Shown piece after piece: positions 45,040 to 56,677 of a stretch of DNA of 64,000 nucleotides. Origin of the DNA: Orientallactaga sibirica (Eukaryota; Chordata; Mammalia; Rodentia; Dipodidae); contig JAEOAD010000603.1 of NCBI GenBank assembly GCA_036365145.1, positions 372,001 through 436,000 of the forward strand. Direction: 5' to 3'. The translations under genes and the position numbers were made by a program. Numbering within the stretch: position 1 is the stretch's first letter; each line of letters starts with the position of its first letter. The notes under the pieces are model-generated. The model worked only from the letters and a program-made list of their open reading frames with translations, was not told the origin of the DNA and did not search any database.

Positions 45040-46054
45040 AAAATTGAGAAATCTCTTCCAAGGCTGCCTAGTCCTACAGTGGAAGCCTCCAATGAAATCA
45101 TAGATAAATCAACAGAAATTCATTTCCAAAATGAAAACACAACAACCAATGACACCTGATTAAAAAATAGTCTCTGAACTTGAAGCAAACCCTCAAAGAA
45201 CCAACAATCATATCAATGAAATTGAACAGAATCATCTCCTAGAGCATTCAGCTTTTGACAGTAGGCTTAACCATATTGAAGAAAATGTCAGAACCCTCCA
45301 AAAAGATATGAAGAAATTGAAGGTAAGTCAAGAAATGGAAGACCTCAACAGCCAGTTGATTAACTTTAATGAAGATTTGATCAAATGCAAAAAATAACTA
45401 GAGGAAGCATCAAGAAAAACAGAACTCAAATTGAAGTCATACCTCAAAAACAGATGGACACAGATGCAAAACAGCACAACAGAAAACAAAAATCAAATAG
45501 AAATTATAAAAACCTGTATAGAACCATTCATCAAAAGAGTTACTCATGTGGAAGACAGAACCTCCAACCTGGAAGATAAGACAGAAGAAATTGATTGGGA
45601 GGCCAAAAACTTTGCTAAGTTTAAAAAATCAAGTGAACAGGATACGAGGGAACTATGGGACATGCTAAAATGAACAAACATCCAGATCATGGGTATACCA
45701 GAATGAAAACAAAGAGACAGTGTGTTAAAAGCAGCATGAGAGAACCAATTCACAACATACAAAGGCAATCCTATCAGAATTACATCCAATTTCTCAATGG
45801 AAACCCTAAAAGCCAGAAGGGCCTGGAGTGGAACACTTCAAAGTCTGAAAAAATATGGATTCCAACCCAAGCTACTTTACGTAGCAAAAGTATCCCTCAC
45901 AATAGATGGTAAAAGAAAAACGTTCCATGAAAAAACTCAACTCTATGATTATATGAATACAAAGCCAAACCTACAGAGAATTCTTAAGGGAAAACTCCAC
46001 ATAGAACAGTCAAACAACCAATCTCAAGAGACAACAAGAAGAAGATCACAATAA
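45040..46054 (+). pseudogene. LINE-1 ORF1, broken
   Basis: One frame carries the whole protein with internal stops. N-terminal part (from about 45164): a heptad-rich coiled coil with pieces such as VSELEANPQRTNNHINEIE and RLNHIEENVRTLQKDMKKL. The middle, 45431-45670, has VEDRTSNLEDKTEEIDWEA. Then comes the RNA-recognition core (NIQIMGIPE near 45675), and the C-terminal domain 45797-46054 is open (METLKARRAWSGTLQSLKKY, FQPKLLYVAKVSLTIDGKR). In-frame stops occur near 45161, 45394, 45671 and 45704. In L1, ORF1p is a trimeric RNA-binding chaperone. The start codon is not identified. Confidence 0.85.
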
Positions 46055-46397
46055 CCAAGTCTCAAAACAGTATATAACACAAGAAAGCACCAAACCCCAT
46101 AAAACACCTCATCATGGCAGGGATTATTTCAAACCTCACAGTAATAACCTTAAATATTAATGATCTTAACTCACCCATAAAAAGACACAGGTTACCAGGA
46201 TTGATCAAAAAACTTCTACTGGCTGCTTTCAAGAAACCCACCTCACCATTAAAGATAGAGAGCTCCTCAGTGTGAAAGGTTGGAAAATGATATTCCTAGC
46301 AAATGGAAATAAAAACAAGTGGCTGTTGCTATATTAATATCTGATAAAATAGACTTCAAAACAAAAGTAATAAAAAAGGACAAAGAAGGCCACTTCC

Positions 46398-46653
46398 AGG
46401 CTGGAGAGATTGCTTAGAAGTTAAGGCGTCTGCCTGCAAAGCCCAAGAACACCTGTTCAAATCTCCAGGTCCCATGTTTAGCCAGATGCAAAAGTGACAT
46501 GAGGGCACAATGTTACACATATGCAAAAGGGTGTGTCCATGTCTGGAGTTCGTTCATAGTGGCTGAGAAGCCCTGGCACACCCATTCTCTCTCTGCCTCT
46601 TCCACTCTGTCTCTCTCTGTGTCTCTCTCTAAAATTAAAAAAAAAATTAAAAT
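46398..46653 (+). mobile_element. DIP-type SINE, long variant, inside LINE-1 ORF2
   Basis: Perfect 16-bp duplication AAAGAAGGCCACTTCC at 46382-46397 and 46654-46669. Head 'aggctggagagattgcttag', the long block in plus orientation ('gatgcaaaagtgacatgagg', 'gcacaatgttacacatatgc'), body 'gtctggagttcgttcatagt', tail of A/T. It splits the endonuclease domain. Confidence 0.94.
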
Positions 46654-47110
46654 AAAGAAGGCCACTTCCTACTCATCAAGGGAATGATCTAACACATTAC
46701 AATCATAAATATTTATATGTGCCAAACACAGGTGCACCACTGTTTATAAAACAAAATCTACTCAAAAACAAAACAGAAATAAATACCAACACCATCATAG
46801 TCAGAGACTTCAATACGCCACTATCATCAATAGATCATCCAAGCAGAAAATCAACAGGTAAACTAGACCCAATGGATTTCTACACAACTTTCCACCCCAA
46901 CTCTACAAAATACACATTCTTCTCAGCAGCCCACATAACTTTCTCCAAAATCCACCATATATTAGGCCATAAAGTGTGCCTTCATAAAGTAAGGAAAAGT
47001 GAAGTAAGTTCCTGCATCATGTCAGATCACAGAGCTTTAAAGCTAGAAATTAACAATAAGAGACACCTCAAGAAATCCATCAGCTCCTGGAGATTAAACA
47101 ACACACTTTT

Positions 47111-47315
47111 TTTTTCAATTTTTTGTTTGTTTATTTATTTATTTATTTGAAAGTGACCGACCATCAGAGAGAGAAAGATGCAGATACATAGAGAGAGAAT
47201 GAGCATGCCAGGGCCTTGTGCAACTGGCTTACGTGGGTCCTGGGTAATTGAACCTCAAACCGGGTCCTTAGGCTTCACAGGCAAGTGCTTAACTGCTAAG
47301 CCATCTCTCCAGGCC
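47111..47315 (-). mobile_element. DIP-type SINE with internal deletion, inside LINE-1 ORF2
   Basis: Perfect 16-bp duplication TAAACAACACACTTTT at 47095-47110 and 47316-47331. Tail 'tttatttatttatttatttg', head 'taagccatctctccaggc'. The central segment 'cactgcaaatgaactccagatgcatgtgccac' is missing: 'gccagggccttgtgcaactg'. Between 'tcgaacctcaaaccgggtcc' it resembles the copy at 57250. Confidence 0.93.
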
Positions 47316-47887
47316 TAAACAACACACTTTTAAACAATGAATGGGTCATGGAAGAAATAAAAAAAGAAATTGTAAAATTCCTAGAATTGAATGATAATGA
47401 AAATACAACCTATCAAAACTTATGGGACACAATAAAGGCAGTCCTAAGGGGAAAATTCATAGCCTTAAATGCCTTCATTACAAAGACAGAGAGATCCCAA
47501 ATCAATAAACTGACTGTCCATCTAAAGGTGCTGGAAAAACAAGAAAAATCCAACCCAAAGAGCTTGAAATGGAAAAAAATAAGATTAGAACAGAAATTAA
47601 TGAGTTGGAAACTAAGAAAACAATTTTAAAAATCAATGAAATGAAGAGCTGGTCTTTTGAGAAAATAAACAAGGTTGACAAACCCCTGGCCAAAAGGATC
47701 AAGTAAAAACAAAGAGAAGTCTCAAATTAACAAAATTAGAAATGAAAAAGGAGAGCTCATAACAGGCATTAATGAAATTGGAATAATAATCAGGGCATAC
47801 TTCCCAAAACCCTACTTCACAAAATGAAATAATCTGGAGAAAATGGAAGAATTCCTAGACCTACCAAAACAAAATGCCACCTACCAA

Positions 47888-47921
47888 AAACAAAACAAAC
47901 AAACAAACAAACAAACAAAAA
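47888..47921. repeat. (AAAC)n tract in LINE-1 ORF2
   Basis: A short expansion 'acaaacaaacaaacaaacaa' within the ORF2 relic. Confidence 0.85.
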
Positions 47922-49431
47922 CCTGAGAGCTGATTAATCTCCAAACACTTATCACATCCATGGAGATTGAAAAGGGAATCAAAAAACTCCCCCAAAAGAA
48001 AAGTCCAGGACCAGATGGCTTCTCAGCTGAATTCTATCAAACCTTCATAGAAGAACTCAAACCAATTTTTTTCTCAAACTGTTCTATATAATCGGAGACC
48101 AGCAAATCCTTCCCTACTCCTTTTATGAAGCTAGCATCACCCTAATACCAAAACCAGACAGAGATGCAACAAGAAAAGAAAATTATAGGCCTATATCCCT
48201 AATGAACTTAGATGAAAAGATCCTGAACAAAATCCTTGCAAACCACATTCAATAACACATCAAAAGCATTATCCACCTTGATCAAGTAGGCTTCATCCCA
48301 GGGATGTGGGGATGGTTTAATATATGGAAATCAGTCAACTTATTACACCACATAAATAAACTTAACCATAAGAACCACATGATCATCTCAATTGATACAG
48401 AGAAGGCCTTTGACAAAATACAACACCACTTCATGATCAAAACACTGGAAAAAAATTGGCATGAAAGGTTTATATCTCAACAAAGTAAAGGCTATATATA
48501 AAGCTCCTAAAACCAAATAATACTTAATGGGGAAAATTCAAGGAGTTTCCACTGAGATCAGGAACAAGACAGGGGTCCCCACTCTCACCACTGCTCTTCA
48601 ACATAGTTCTAGAAGTACTAGCCCCAAGCAATAATACAGAAGAAAGAAATAAAAGGGATTCAAATTGGAAAGGAAGAAGTCAGATTAGCTCTATTTGCAG
48701 ATGATATGATCCTGTATATAAGTGACCAGAAAGTCTCCATCTCAAAACTTCTAAAGGTGATAAATTCCTTCAGCAAAGTTGCAGAATACAAAATCAGTGC
48801 ACAAAAATCAGTAGCTTTTCTATATGCAAAGGAGAAATATACAGAGAAAGAAATCAGTGAGGCTGTCCCATTTTTAATAACAACAAAAAATTTAAATATG
48901 CAAAACAAGGATGTAAAAGACTTATATAATGAAAACATAAAAACACTCAAAAAAGAAATAGAAGAGGTCTTGAAAAGATGTGAAGACCTCCTATGCTCCT
49001 GGATAGGTACAATTAATATTGTGAAAATGGCAATTCTACCAAAAGCAATTTACAGATTTAATGCAATATCAATAAAAATATCAGCGTCATTCTTCAGAAA
49101 GACTGAAAAAATGATCTAAAAACTCATAGGGAATGGCAGAAGGCCTTTGATATCCAAACATACCCTCAGCAAAAAACAAACAAAAAAAAAAAAAAAAACT
49201 TGTGGTATCAGGATACCTGATTACCTGATCTGAAGCTATATTACAAAGCCATAGTGACAAATATAGCATGGTACTGGAATAAAAACAGAAACATAGACCA
49301 ATGGAACAGATTTGAAGACACAGACCTTAGGGCAAGCAACTACACCTGCTTCATCTTGACAAAGGTGGCAATAATGTAGAATGGAGAAAAGACAGCATCT
49401 TCAACGAATGGTGTTGGAGAAATTGGATGAC

Positions 49432-49804
49432 TGTGGTAGTTTTAATATATGGCCCCAATATATTCATTGTTTTATTAGCTTATAGTTTGCATCTGCAGTC
49501 ACCTTGCTCGAGGCAAGGTCACTGGGGGTGGATATTAAGGTCTGGTGAGATTCCATTGTAAAGATATGCAAAGTGTGTCTAATTGGAGTTCCTTGAAGTG
49601 TGCTGTGGCTTTTGGCTGTAGTTTTGTTCTGTGTGCTGTGTGGCTGGGGTTCGCTCTCTTGACTGGTCCTGTGAGAGCAGGCTGCTTCTCCTGCCATTAT
49701 GGAACTTCCCCTGGATCTGTAAGCTTCAATAAATAATATCCCTTCCTTCATAACTGTGCCTGGTCTGGAAGTTCATCTCAGCGAACCTGAAGCTGTCTGC
49801 TACA
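49432..49804 (+). mobile_element. MaLR-type LTR, first copy in LINE-1
   Basis: TG...CA ends: TGTGGTAGTTTTAATATATG to CTGTCTGCTACA, 373 bp. Flanked by ATGAC at 49427-49431 and 49805-49809. It has an octamer-like 'gatatgcaaagtg' (49561) and polyadenylation region AATAAATAATAT (about 49728). It is the same family as 3819-4203. It is followed by LINE-1, not by the retroviral leader, so by itself it looks like a solo LTR. Confidence 0.92.
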
Positions 49805-49970
49805 ATGACCATATGTAGAAATATGAAATTAGACCCACTCATTTCTCCATACACAAAATTAAGCTCAAATGGATTACAGACCTCAATATAAGACCTGAAA
49901 CTCTTCAACTACTGGAAGAAAAAATAGGAGGCACTCTCCATGATATAGGACTGGGAAAAGACTTCCTGAA
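49805..49970 (+). repeat. Duplicated 166-bp LINE-1 ORF2 flank
   Basis: From 'atgaccatatgtagaaatat' to 'aaaagacttcctgaa'. The same segment follows the second LTR at 51724-51876. This copy keeps 13 bases ('ctcaatataagac') that are deleted there between repeated GACCT words, and differs at several other sites. Confidence 0.95.
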
Positions 49971-51155
49971 CCTGAAGCTGTCTGCTACAGTAAAGTGGTA
50001 CCGAGGAGTGTGGGGTGAGATGAACTTGACCATGTGGATATTCATCTTTTGGAACTTTTGTTTTGGAGAAATGGGCATGGACTTGGCGCTTTCAACTGAA
50101 GATGCCTTCCGGAGTGGTAAGCCAAGTATTATGGACTATTCTGATGTGAGTTTGAGAATGCTAAGTGCAGACAGTATTGAACTTCGAGGTTTGATGTATG
50201 AGCTTTATAAGGGGAAGAAAAGACTGCAGAGGACTTTGTTGGAACTGGGCTACTGGCACAAGGGATGGCTATGTTCCACTATCCAGGCCCAGAAAGTTTG
50301 ATCAAGGTTAAATTTGTAATGGACTGATGGGCTTGGCTAAAGATACGGGATTGAGAGACTTAAGATTTTAAGTTGGAAAACCTCAAGCAAGTTAAAATTA
50401 AAGGCACTGAGACTGGTTTTAGGTTACTGGAGCTGTTATTGTCAACACATTAGCAATCTTAAGGAAGGTGGAAGGAAGGTGGCCTGACTGCTTTACATTA
50501 AAACAATGGAGAGGATGCCTGAGGAAAGACTGTTAGAAATGCAAACTCTTGGAAAGAGTTGACTGGATTAAGAATATGGCTGTGTCCTGCACACCTGGTA
50601 TTAGTTTTGGAAGTATGAAAAATGCATGGAGTGGTCATGAATTGCACACAGTTCCAGGAGCCGCTGCTGAGATGGGGCATGAGGCAGGGCATGAAGACCC
50701 TCAGGAATAGGCTGGAAGAGCCTTTTGGAAGATGGACCGTGGTTTGCATGGAGACCTGAAGAAGTTTTGGATATACCAGGACTGTGCAAAAGGGCTACCA
50801 TGGAGTACAGTGTTGGCATGGGATGAAAGTTTTCCCTGGCGACTCTGCCCAGCTGGAGGGGTGGAAATGGAAAACCTGGAAACTCTCAGTCTATGGTTAT
50901 ATTGAACTTGAAATGCAGAAGTTTGATGACTGCTGATGGTGGCTGAGTTTGCATTATTCTAGTCTCTCCTTGCTATGCCTTATACCAGCTAAAAATGTTT
51001 ACTCTGTGCCTTTACATGTTGAAAGTATTTAACTTGTTTGATTTTACAGGACTCACTATCTTAAGTTGGTCAAGACTGTGAGAACCTTTGAAACTGGACT
51101 GAGTACAATTTACAATGTGTGATAGTTATAAATCTATTGGGGGCCAGGGGCAGAA
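49971..51155 (+). mobile_element. Internal region of a non-autonomous MaLR-type element
   Basis: It starts with the last 19 bases of an LTR (CCTGAAGCTGTCTGCTACA, 49971-49989). A primer-binding site follows at 49996-50013 (TGGTACCGAGGAGTGTGG), close to a tRNA-Leu complement as used by ERVL/MaLR elements. A purine-rich stretch 'ttgggggccaggggcagaa' (about 51138-51155) precedes the next LTR as polypurine tract. I see no gag, protease, polymerase or envelope; a 97-codon frame at 50008-50301 has no recognised domain. The length (about 1.17 kb) fits non-autonomous MaLR internals. Confidence 0.8.
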
Positions 51156-51391
51156 TGTGATAGTTTGAATATATGGCCCCCCAATATATTCATTGTTTTA
51201 TTAGTTTATAGTTTGCATCTGCAGTCACCTTGCTAGAGGCAATGTCACTGGGGGCAGATATTAAGGTGTAGTGGTGGGTTTAAAATTCCATTGTAAAGAT
51301 ATGCAAAGTGTGCCTAATTGGAGTTCCTGAAGTATGCTGTGGCTTTTGGCTGTAGTTTTGCTCTGTGTGCTGTGTGGCTGGGGGCTTCACT

Positions 51392-51423
<32 letters not shown>

Positions 51424-51723
51424 GGTTTTGCAAGGTAGGGTCTCACTCTGGTCCAGGCTGACCTGGAATTAACTATGTAGTCTCAGGGTGGCCTCGAACT
51501 CTCAGCGATCCTCCTATCTCTGCCTCCCGAGTGCTGGGATTAAAGGCGTGCGCCACCATGCCCAGTGATTCACTCTCTTGACTGGTCCTGTGAGAGCAGG
51601 CTGCTTCTCCTGCCATTATGGAACTTCCCCTGGATCTGTAAGCTTCAATAAATAATATCCCTTCCTCCATAACTGTGCCTGGTCTGGAAGTTCATCTCAG
51701 CGAACCTGAAGCTGTCTGCTACA
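51156..51723 (+). mobile_element. MaLR-type LTR, second copy, carrying a B1
   Basis: TGTGATAGTTTGAATATATG to CTGTCTGCTACA, followed by ATGAC (51724-51728). It is 568 bp, or 385 bp once the B1 and one duplication copy are removed, equal to the solo LTR at 3819. It preserves 'gtggtgggtttaaaattcca', which is shortened in the first copy. Confidence 0.92.
51397..51568 (-). mobile_element. B1-type SINE inside the second LTR
   Basis: A long T run (A tail on minus), 'ctgacctggaattaactatg', 'cagggtggcctcgaactctc', 'cccgagtgctgggattaaag', 'gcgtgcgccaccatgccc'. TTCACTCTCTT flanks it at 51386-51396 and 51569-51579. The well-kept CpGs suggest that it is among the youngest insertions. Confidence 0.93.
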
Positions 51724-52738
51724 ATGACCATATGTAGAAAAATGAAATTAGACCCACTCATTTCTCCATACACAAAATTAAGCCCAAATGGATTAAAGAC
51801 CTGAAACTCTTCAACTACTGGAAGAAAAAAATAGGAGGCACTCTCCATGATATAGGACTGGAAAAGACTTCCTGAAGAAAACCCCATTAGCCAAGGAAAT
51901 AAAAAAAGCACTCAACCAATGGGATCTCGTGAAGCTAAAAAGTTTTTGCACAGACAAACATACCATTTACAGAGCCAATAAATTACCCACTGAATGGGAG
52001 AAAATCTTTGCCAGTTATACCACTGACAGAAACCTAATATCTAGAATCTATAAATGACGCAAAGAAAACCAAACAATAAAACATCAAACAACTCACTCCA
52101 AAAGTGGGGTAGAGAACTAAATAGGGAGTTCTCAGAGAAAGAATTACAAATGGCTAACACACACTTAAGGAATTGTTCAACATCCTTAACCATTAGGGAA
52201 ATGCAAATTAAAACAACTATGAGATTCCACCTTACCCCAGTAAGGATAGCAAACATTAAAAAATCAAATGAAAACAAATGTTGGCGAGGCTGTGGAGAAA
52301 TGGGACACTCATTCACTGTTGGTGGGAATGTAAGCTGGTACAACACTGTGGAAATCAATATGGAGACTCCTGAAAAGGATGAATATAGAGTTAACAACAG
52401 ACCCTGTTATTCCCTTACTGGGCATTTACCCTAAAAGCTCCACATCCTAGTTCAGAGATATTTACTCCACTGTGTTTATAGCTGCTCAATTCATAATAGC
52501 TAAAAATTGAAATCAATCCAGGTGCCCATCATTGGATGAATGGATATCCAAGATGTGGTATATCTACACGATGGAATTCTACTCAGCAGTAAGAAAAAAA
52601 TGACACACTGAAATTTGTAGAAAAATGATAGAACTTGGAACAGATCATTCTAAGTGAACTCACCCAATCACAGAAAGACAACCATCACATGAACTCACTC
52701 ATCTGCAGTTCCTAACCTGGATCAGCCCAAGTTGCTGA

Positions 52739-54055
52739 CATAAGTGAATAGCATCTTGAGGCTTGGACAATTGGGGATGGGAAAGGGTGGGGGAAACATA
52801 AAACTGAACCCAAATTGAACTGGATGTCAGACTAAAAGTTGGAACCCTCTAGAAGAAGTGCACCTGAATCAAGGGGCCCTGGAGAGGGTGAGACAAAACC
52901 TAACTTTAAATTTCTCCTGTTTCTCTTTCTTCTCCGTCTTTTTTGATCTTCTTTTCCTTTTTTGATCTTCTTTTCCCTTGGCACTGGCCTGTAACTCCCT
53001 GTACCAGGATGTGGTCTACATCCACAATGAGCTGTAGATGAGAGAGACCTAGTAGATCTCCCAAAGCAAACAAGACAGACTTCTGTCAGAGCACTTGATT
53101 ACCCACCAGAGGTTAATGGTGAGACCCTACTGCTGAAGACAAAAAAATGTTGTTGGCACAGACCATAGAGAGACCTGGTTGGAATCCAGAGGAGAGCCAG
53201 GCCCCAGACAATTTGCCCAATTAGTGCTGTAAGGCACCACATGAGCTTCCCAGGGAAAGTGGCCAACATCTGTCCAAGCAATTCAAAGTCTAAGAGTCTC
53301 AGGAAGAAACAACCTGACATTTTGCTCAAACAAGTGCATTAGTGGATAACCAACTGCTCTTGAATTGGCTAACAGATCCACTCTGTGGAAAGGAAACCAT
53401 ATCTGGACTGGGAAACAAGTCAGAATCATATCCAGATAATGATTCTGCTTTCCATTGTCAAGCTCCCACTAACCTTAGACTATAAGAGAGTCTATACCCT
53501 TTTAATTCTCTCTAAATTAATAATGGTTATTCCATTTAACTGGTGCTGACTTCACTCCCCATTGGAGAATCTGTTTCTCTATTTCAGATGGGAGCTGGAC
53601 CTGAGGAGATAAATTACCCAGTCTATTCTACCTCTGCCCCAGTGGAAACTACAGAAGAATTGGGGAAATGAGCTAGAGAGCTGCTTTCTAAGTGAAGGAG
53701 ATAGAGACTGAGGACTCTCAACACCTTCCAAAACAGAGATCCAGAGGCTCCTGAGTGCCCATAACTGAAGTAGACTTAAAATGCTCCCAGCATGGGTCAG
53801 GGAATTTTGTGGAAGAGGGGGCAGAAAGATTGTTAGAGCCACAGGTTGGGACATTTTTGCACAGAGACATTCCCTCCTCCCCCATAAAGCATGACCCACA
53901 ATCTCCATTGGGTTTACCTGCATTCCCAACATGGAAGGCCTTTTCAGAAAAGGGGCAGGGAGGAGGGAAAGGATGGTACCAACATGTGTTGTTTACCTAC
54001 AAAATATGTCTATAGCTAATAAAAAAATAAACATCTTTCACAAACCAAAAAAAAA
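52739..54055 (+). mobile_element. LINE-1 3' UTR and poly-A tail
   Basis: Parallel to the second LINE-1's 3' UTR. Contains a CT-rich stretch with a tandem 'ttttgatcttcttttcc' (52939-52977), 'gtggaagagggggcagaaag' (53811) and AATAAAAAAATAAAC before the A tail (54019-54058). Frames of up to 117 codons here are chance. Confidence 0.9.
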
Positions 54056-54299
54056 AAATCTTTTGATGAAATAATTTATGTCATACCATACTAACTCTGT
54101 TATTTTAATTGGTGCTGGAAGAAATCTTCAGGAAATTCAATATTTCTTAAAATATTTTCTATCTTTTCTATAGTTCATTGATTGAGGCTCGAAGACATGC
54201 TGGAAATATAAGGAAATTGATATGGTTTATATAATGAGAACTATAAGGAGCAGCAACTTTGTATTTAACAAACCAATGACTAAATAAATGTGCAGGAAA

Positions 54300-54535
54300 T
54301 AATAAGTGATAATATCTATAACATGTTCATGTTGTGCCAGGTACTATAAGCACTTTACACAAATTCAAATCTCATATTACCTCTTTGCTTCAGATTATGC
54401 AACTATTTCCATTTAAAATACTAATAAACTGAGGTACCAAGAGGTTTAATAAATTACCCATGATCACAAAGCCAAAAAAATGGACAAGTATGATTTAAAA
54501 GTAGGCTGCTTGGGTCTTTATGCTACAGAAATACT
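54300..54535 (-). repeat. MIR SINE
   Basis: 'gttgtgccaggtactataag', 'cactttacacaaattcaaat', 'aataaactgaggtaccaaga', 'aataaattacccatgatcac' and 'gtaggctgcttgggtcttta' in reversed MIR order; nearly full length. Confidence 0.75.
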
Positions 54536-54979
54536 AACATTCAGTGAAATCTTAATTAACTTGAATTTTTGAAGAATGGGGTGTTTTAAATAATTTTTCT
54601 AATTGACCTCAGAGCCATTATCATAGTTTCTATTTTATGAAAAGATGATGGTTTTTTTTTTTTTTTTGGCTTAAATCATGCTAATTAGTTTCACAGTATA
54701 TTCCTCAAATGCAGCTAAGGAAAAAGAAGGATATTTAAAGGCAGGTTTTTCTAGGAATATGAGGTACAATTTTGAGGGAAGAAAGGGAAACTGAATGTGG
54801 ATGAATATTACTTATTTGAGTACTGAAAGTTTAAGAATCATGATGAAATCTTATGAAAACTATTTTCAGAAACAGACTACTTCTAGACATATAATTCAAA
54901 AGTTTATTTGTTTTGTACATGTTTATTACACACAATGATTTGATACAAAGCTATCCATCAATGAATCTTTGCATTTGCT
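54536..54979. other. Intergenic DNA, nothing recognised
   Basis: Contains a T run at 54652-54667. Confidence 0.35.
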
Positions 54980-55180
54980 AAATAGTGTAATTTGTAGTTT
55001 TATAAACATTATCACATTTAATGCTCACAATAGCCCTCTATGCAATGTATTATTGTTACTATTTAACTGAGGAAATTGTGGTTTAGTGGTCATTAATAAT
55101 TTGTGTATTATGAGAGAGATAATGGCCCTGTAGTGACTGAAATGGGCTTTCAGCCCAGGGCTGTATGGCTCCAAGAGCAA
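54980..55180 (-). repeat. MIR SINE with an internal insertion
   Basis: 'cattatcacatttaatgctc', 'acaatagccctctatgcaat' and 'actgaggaaattgtggttta', then diverged sequence, then 'agcccagggctgtatggctc'. Confidence 0.6.
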
Positions 55181-56290
55181 GACGACAATGTCATGAGAAT
55201 GTTGGTTCAGGAATTGGGGGAGGGACTGCCAGTCTCTGGAAGAGCAACATACAGTTTGGAACCACTATGAGCTTTACAATCTGGTAGGGGAGATAAGAAA
55301 ACAAGTATAAAAAATAGTAACAAGAAATCAGTGCATATCATGGATTAGATGAAATATTTAGATAATCAAATGGAGATATTATGCCCAGCTGTGATAATTA
55401 TAGTTCTAGGGATAAAGGAGTAAAGGCTGGAAGGATGCTATTGAAACTACAAACCATGCTTGTGTTTTCAGACAAGAGCCACCACACTATCCTTTATCTC
55501 CCTAAGATGGAAATGGCTGTTCTCTGCTTCCAAGCCCCTGAGCATTTATCTGAGCTTTTGTGTAAAGGCACCTGTCACTTTCTATCTCATGTTATGATTA
55601 AATATGCACATGCCTTCTCAGTGACCCCCTTCAAATCACACACACTTATTTGTCATTGGTTTCCCATGTAGACAAGTTGACATTGAAATAGCTGGTGTAT
55701 TTCAATCCCTTCTCCTCTCATATCCCTTCTGTTATCTTTCTACCTCACTGCATTCTCCTCAAACTCCTTAAGTGAGAAAGTGGTGCTTTCAGTGTTCAGT
55801 CCTCTTACATCTACTTCTCACACAGCACATGACATGTTATTCCATGTCGTCTCATTGGTCAGCAATAGGTCATGGGCTGATGTTGCCTCAAAGGAATAGA
55901 TAGCTTTTCTGAGGTCCAAATAAGTTTGTATCTCTACCTGAGGTATGTTTCCAGCTGTGTGTTCCATACACACTCTGATGTCCACATTCCTCAAACCAAA
56001 GTTTTTATCATCTCTGCCTCCAACTAGTCCTATCTACATGCTCTCTCTCCATGATTCCCAAAGCCATTGCCATCTAGGGACTCTGCTCACTTAACTCCTA
56101 TTATCTTCTGCTTTCTTTATTCAGCCACATCTATTTGGCTATGAGGTTTTCCCACAGCTCAGTAGATGCATCTTTGATCACTTTGTTGCCAGTAATCTGC
56201 ATAGCCTTTGCCTGAGTTCAAATCAAGTCTCTTATCTATGGAATTTTATTTTTATGGGATTGATCTTTTAACAAGCTGCCCACAGTGATT
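55181..56290. other. Intergenic DNA, possible L2-like patches
   Basis: C/T-rich stretches at about 55700-56100 could be L2 LINE remnants, but no diagnostic block is clear. A 96-codon frame (55381-55671) has no recognised domain. Confidence 0.35.
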
Positions 56291-56329
56291 TTTGATTATT
56301 TTATTGTTTATTATTAGTGATTTGTGGGT

Positions 56330-56640
56330 AGTAAGCATAGCATGTGTGAATGTGGTGTATGCTCATGTGTGTGGAGAAGTGCATGCCTCATGCGCATACT
56401 GTGAAGAGCAGAGGAAGATGTCAAGTGTCCTGCTCTATCATTATTCTGCCTTACTTCCCAGGGAACCTCAGTGACCCTCATGTCTCTGCCTTCCTCGCTG
56501 CTGAGGTTATAGGCACATGCCTCCATGCCTTCGTGCCTGCCTTTTGTGTGGGTATGGGGACCAAGCACCAAGTACCAAATGTGTAAGCTGTTCAGCAAGC
56601 ACACTCATGTACTGTCATCTCCTTAGCTCTGTGATCTTCT
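56330..56640 (-). repeat. B3/B4-like SINE, diverged
   Basis: 'gtgtgtggagaagtgcatgc', 'agagcagaggaagatgtcaa', 'gctgaggttataggcacatg', 'gtgggtatggggaccaagca' and the reversed head 'gtcatctccttagctct'. Confidence 0.6.
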
Positions 56641-56677
56641 CCCTCACCCCCCTCTGTTATATGTTCCTCTGTGCATC

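Larger units (their letters stand above)
46114..52738 (+). pseudogene. LINE-1 ORF2 (endonuclease/reverse transcriptase), broken and interrupted
   Basis: ATG at 46114 starts MAGIISNLTVITLNIN, the typical head of the APE-type endonuclease; that domain runs to about 46900 with a DIP inside. After a second DIP, the reverse transcriptase follows: a motif near 48380 reads [20 protein letters not shown], and the catalytic FADD is encoded at 48694-48705. The region downstream to 49119 is open (137 codons). A MaLR-type complex interrupts at 49432-51723. The C-terminal part (52054-52434) keeps the cysteine-rich stretch (CWRGCGEMGH). Stop codons and shifts occur throughout; the end is placed near 52738 by comparison with the second LINE-1 at 38971. 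Confidence 0.88.
44459..54065 (+). mobile_element. Nearly full-length LINE-1 (with later insertions), including target duplication
   Basis: A single LINE-1 in plus orientation. The duplication AAATCTTTTG lies at 44459-44468 and 54056-54065, the 3' copy merging with the poly-A tail. The order is monomer-like 5' UTR, ORF1, ORF2, 3' UTR of about 1.3 kb, AATAAA-rich end and A tail. Insertions inside are DIP 46398-46653, DIP 47111-47315 and the MaLR-type complex 49432-51723. Removing them leaves about 6.7 kb, close to a complete rodent L1. ORF1 and ORF2 both carry stops and frameshifts, so this copy cannot move by itself. Confidence 0.93.

Noticed and set aside
49464..49751. Repeated 'MxEGILFIEAYRSRGSSIMA' frames as a small gene family (also at 3872 and 51473)
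   Set aside because: All three are antisense reads of the same LTR; the similarity comes from the repeat, not from a protein.
50008..50301. 97-codon frame in the LTR element as gag
   Set aside because: No capsid or zinc-knuckle features; MaLR-type internals are normally non-coding.
53579..53932. 117-codon minus-strand frame
   Set aside because: Lies wholly in the LINE-1 3' UTR on the antisense strand.
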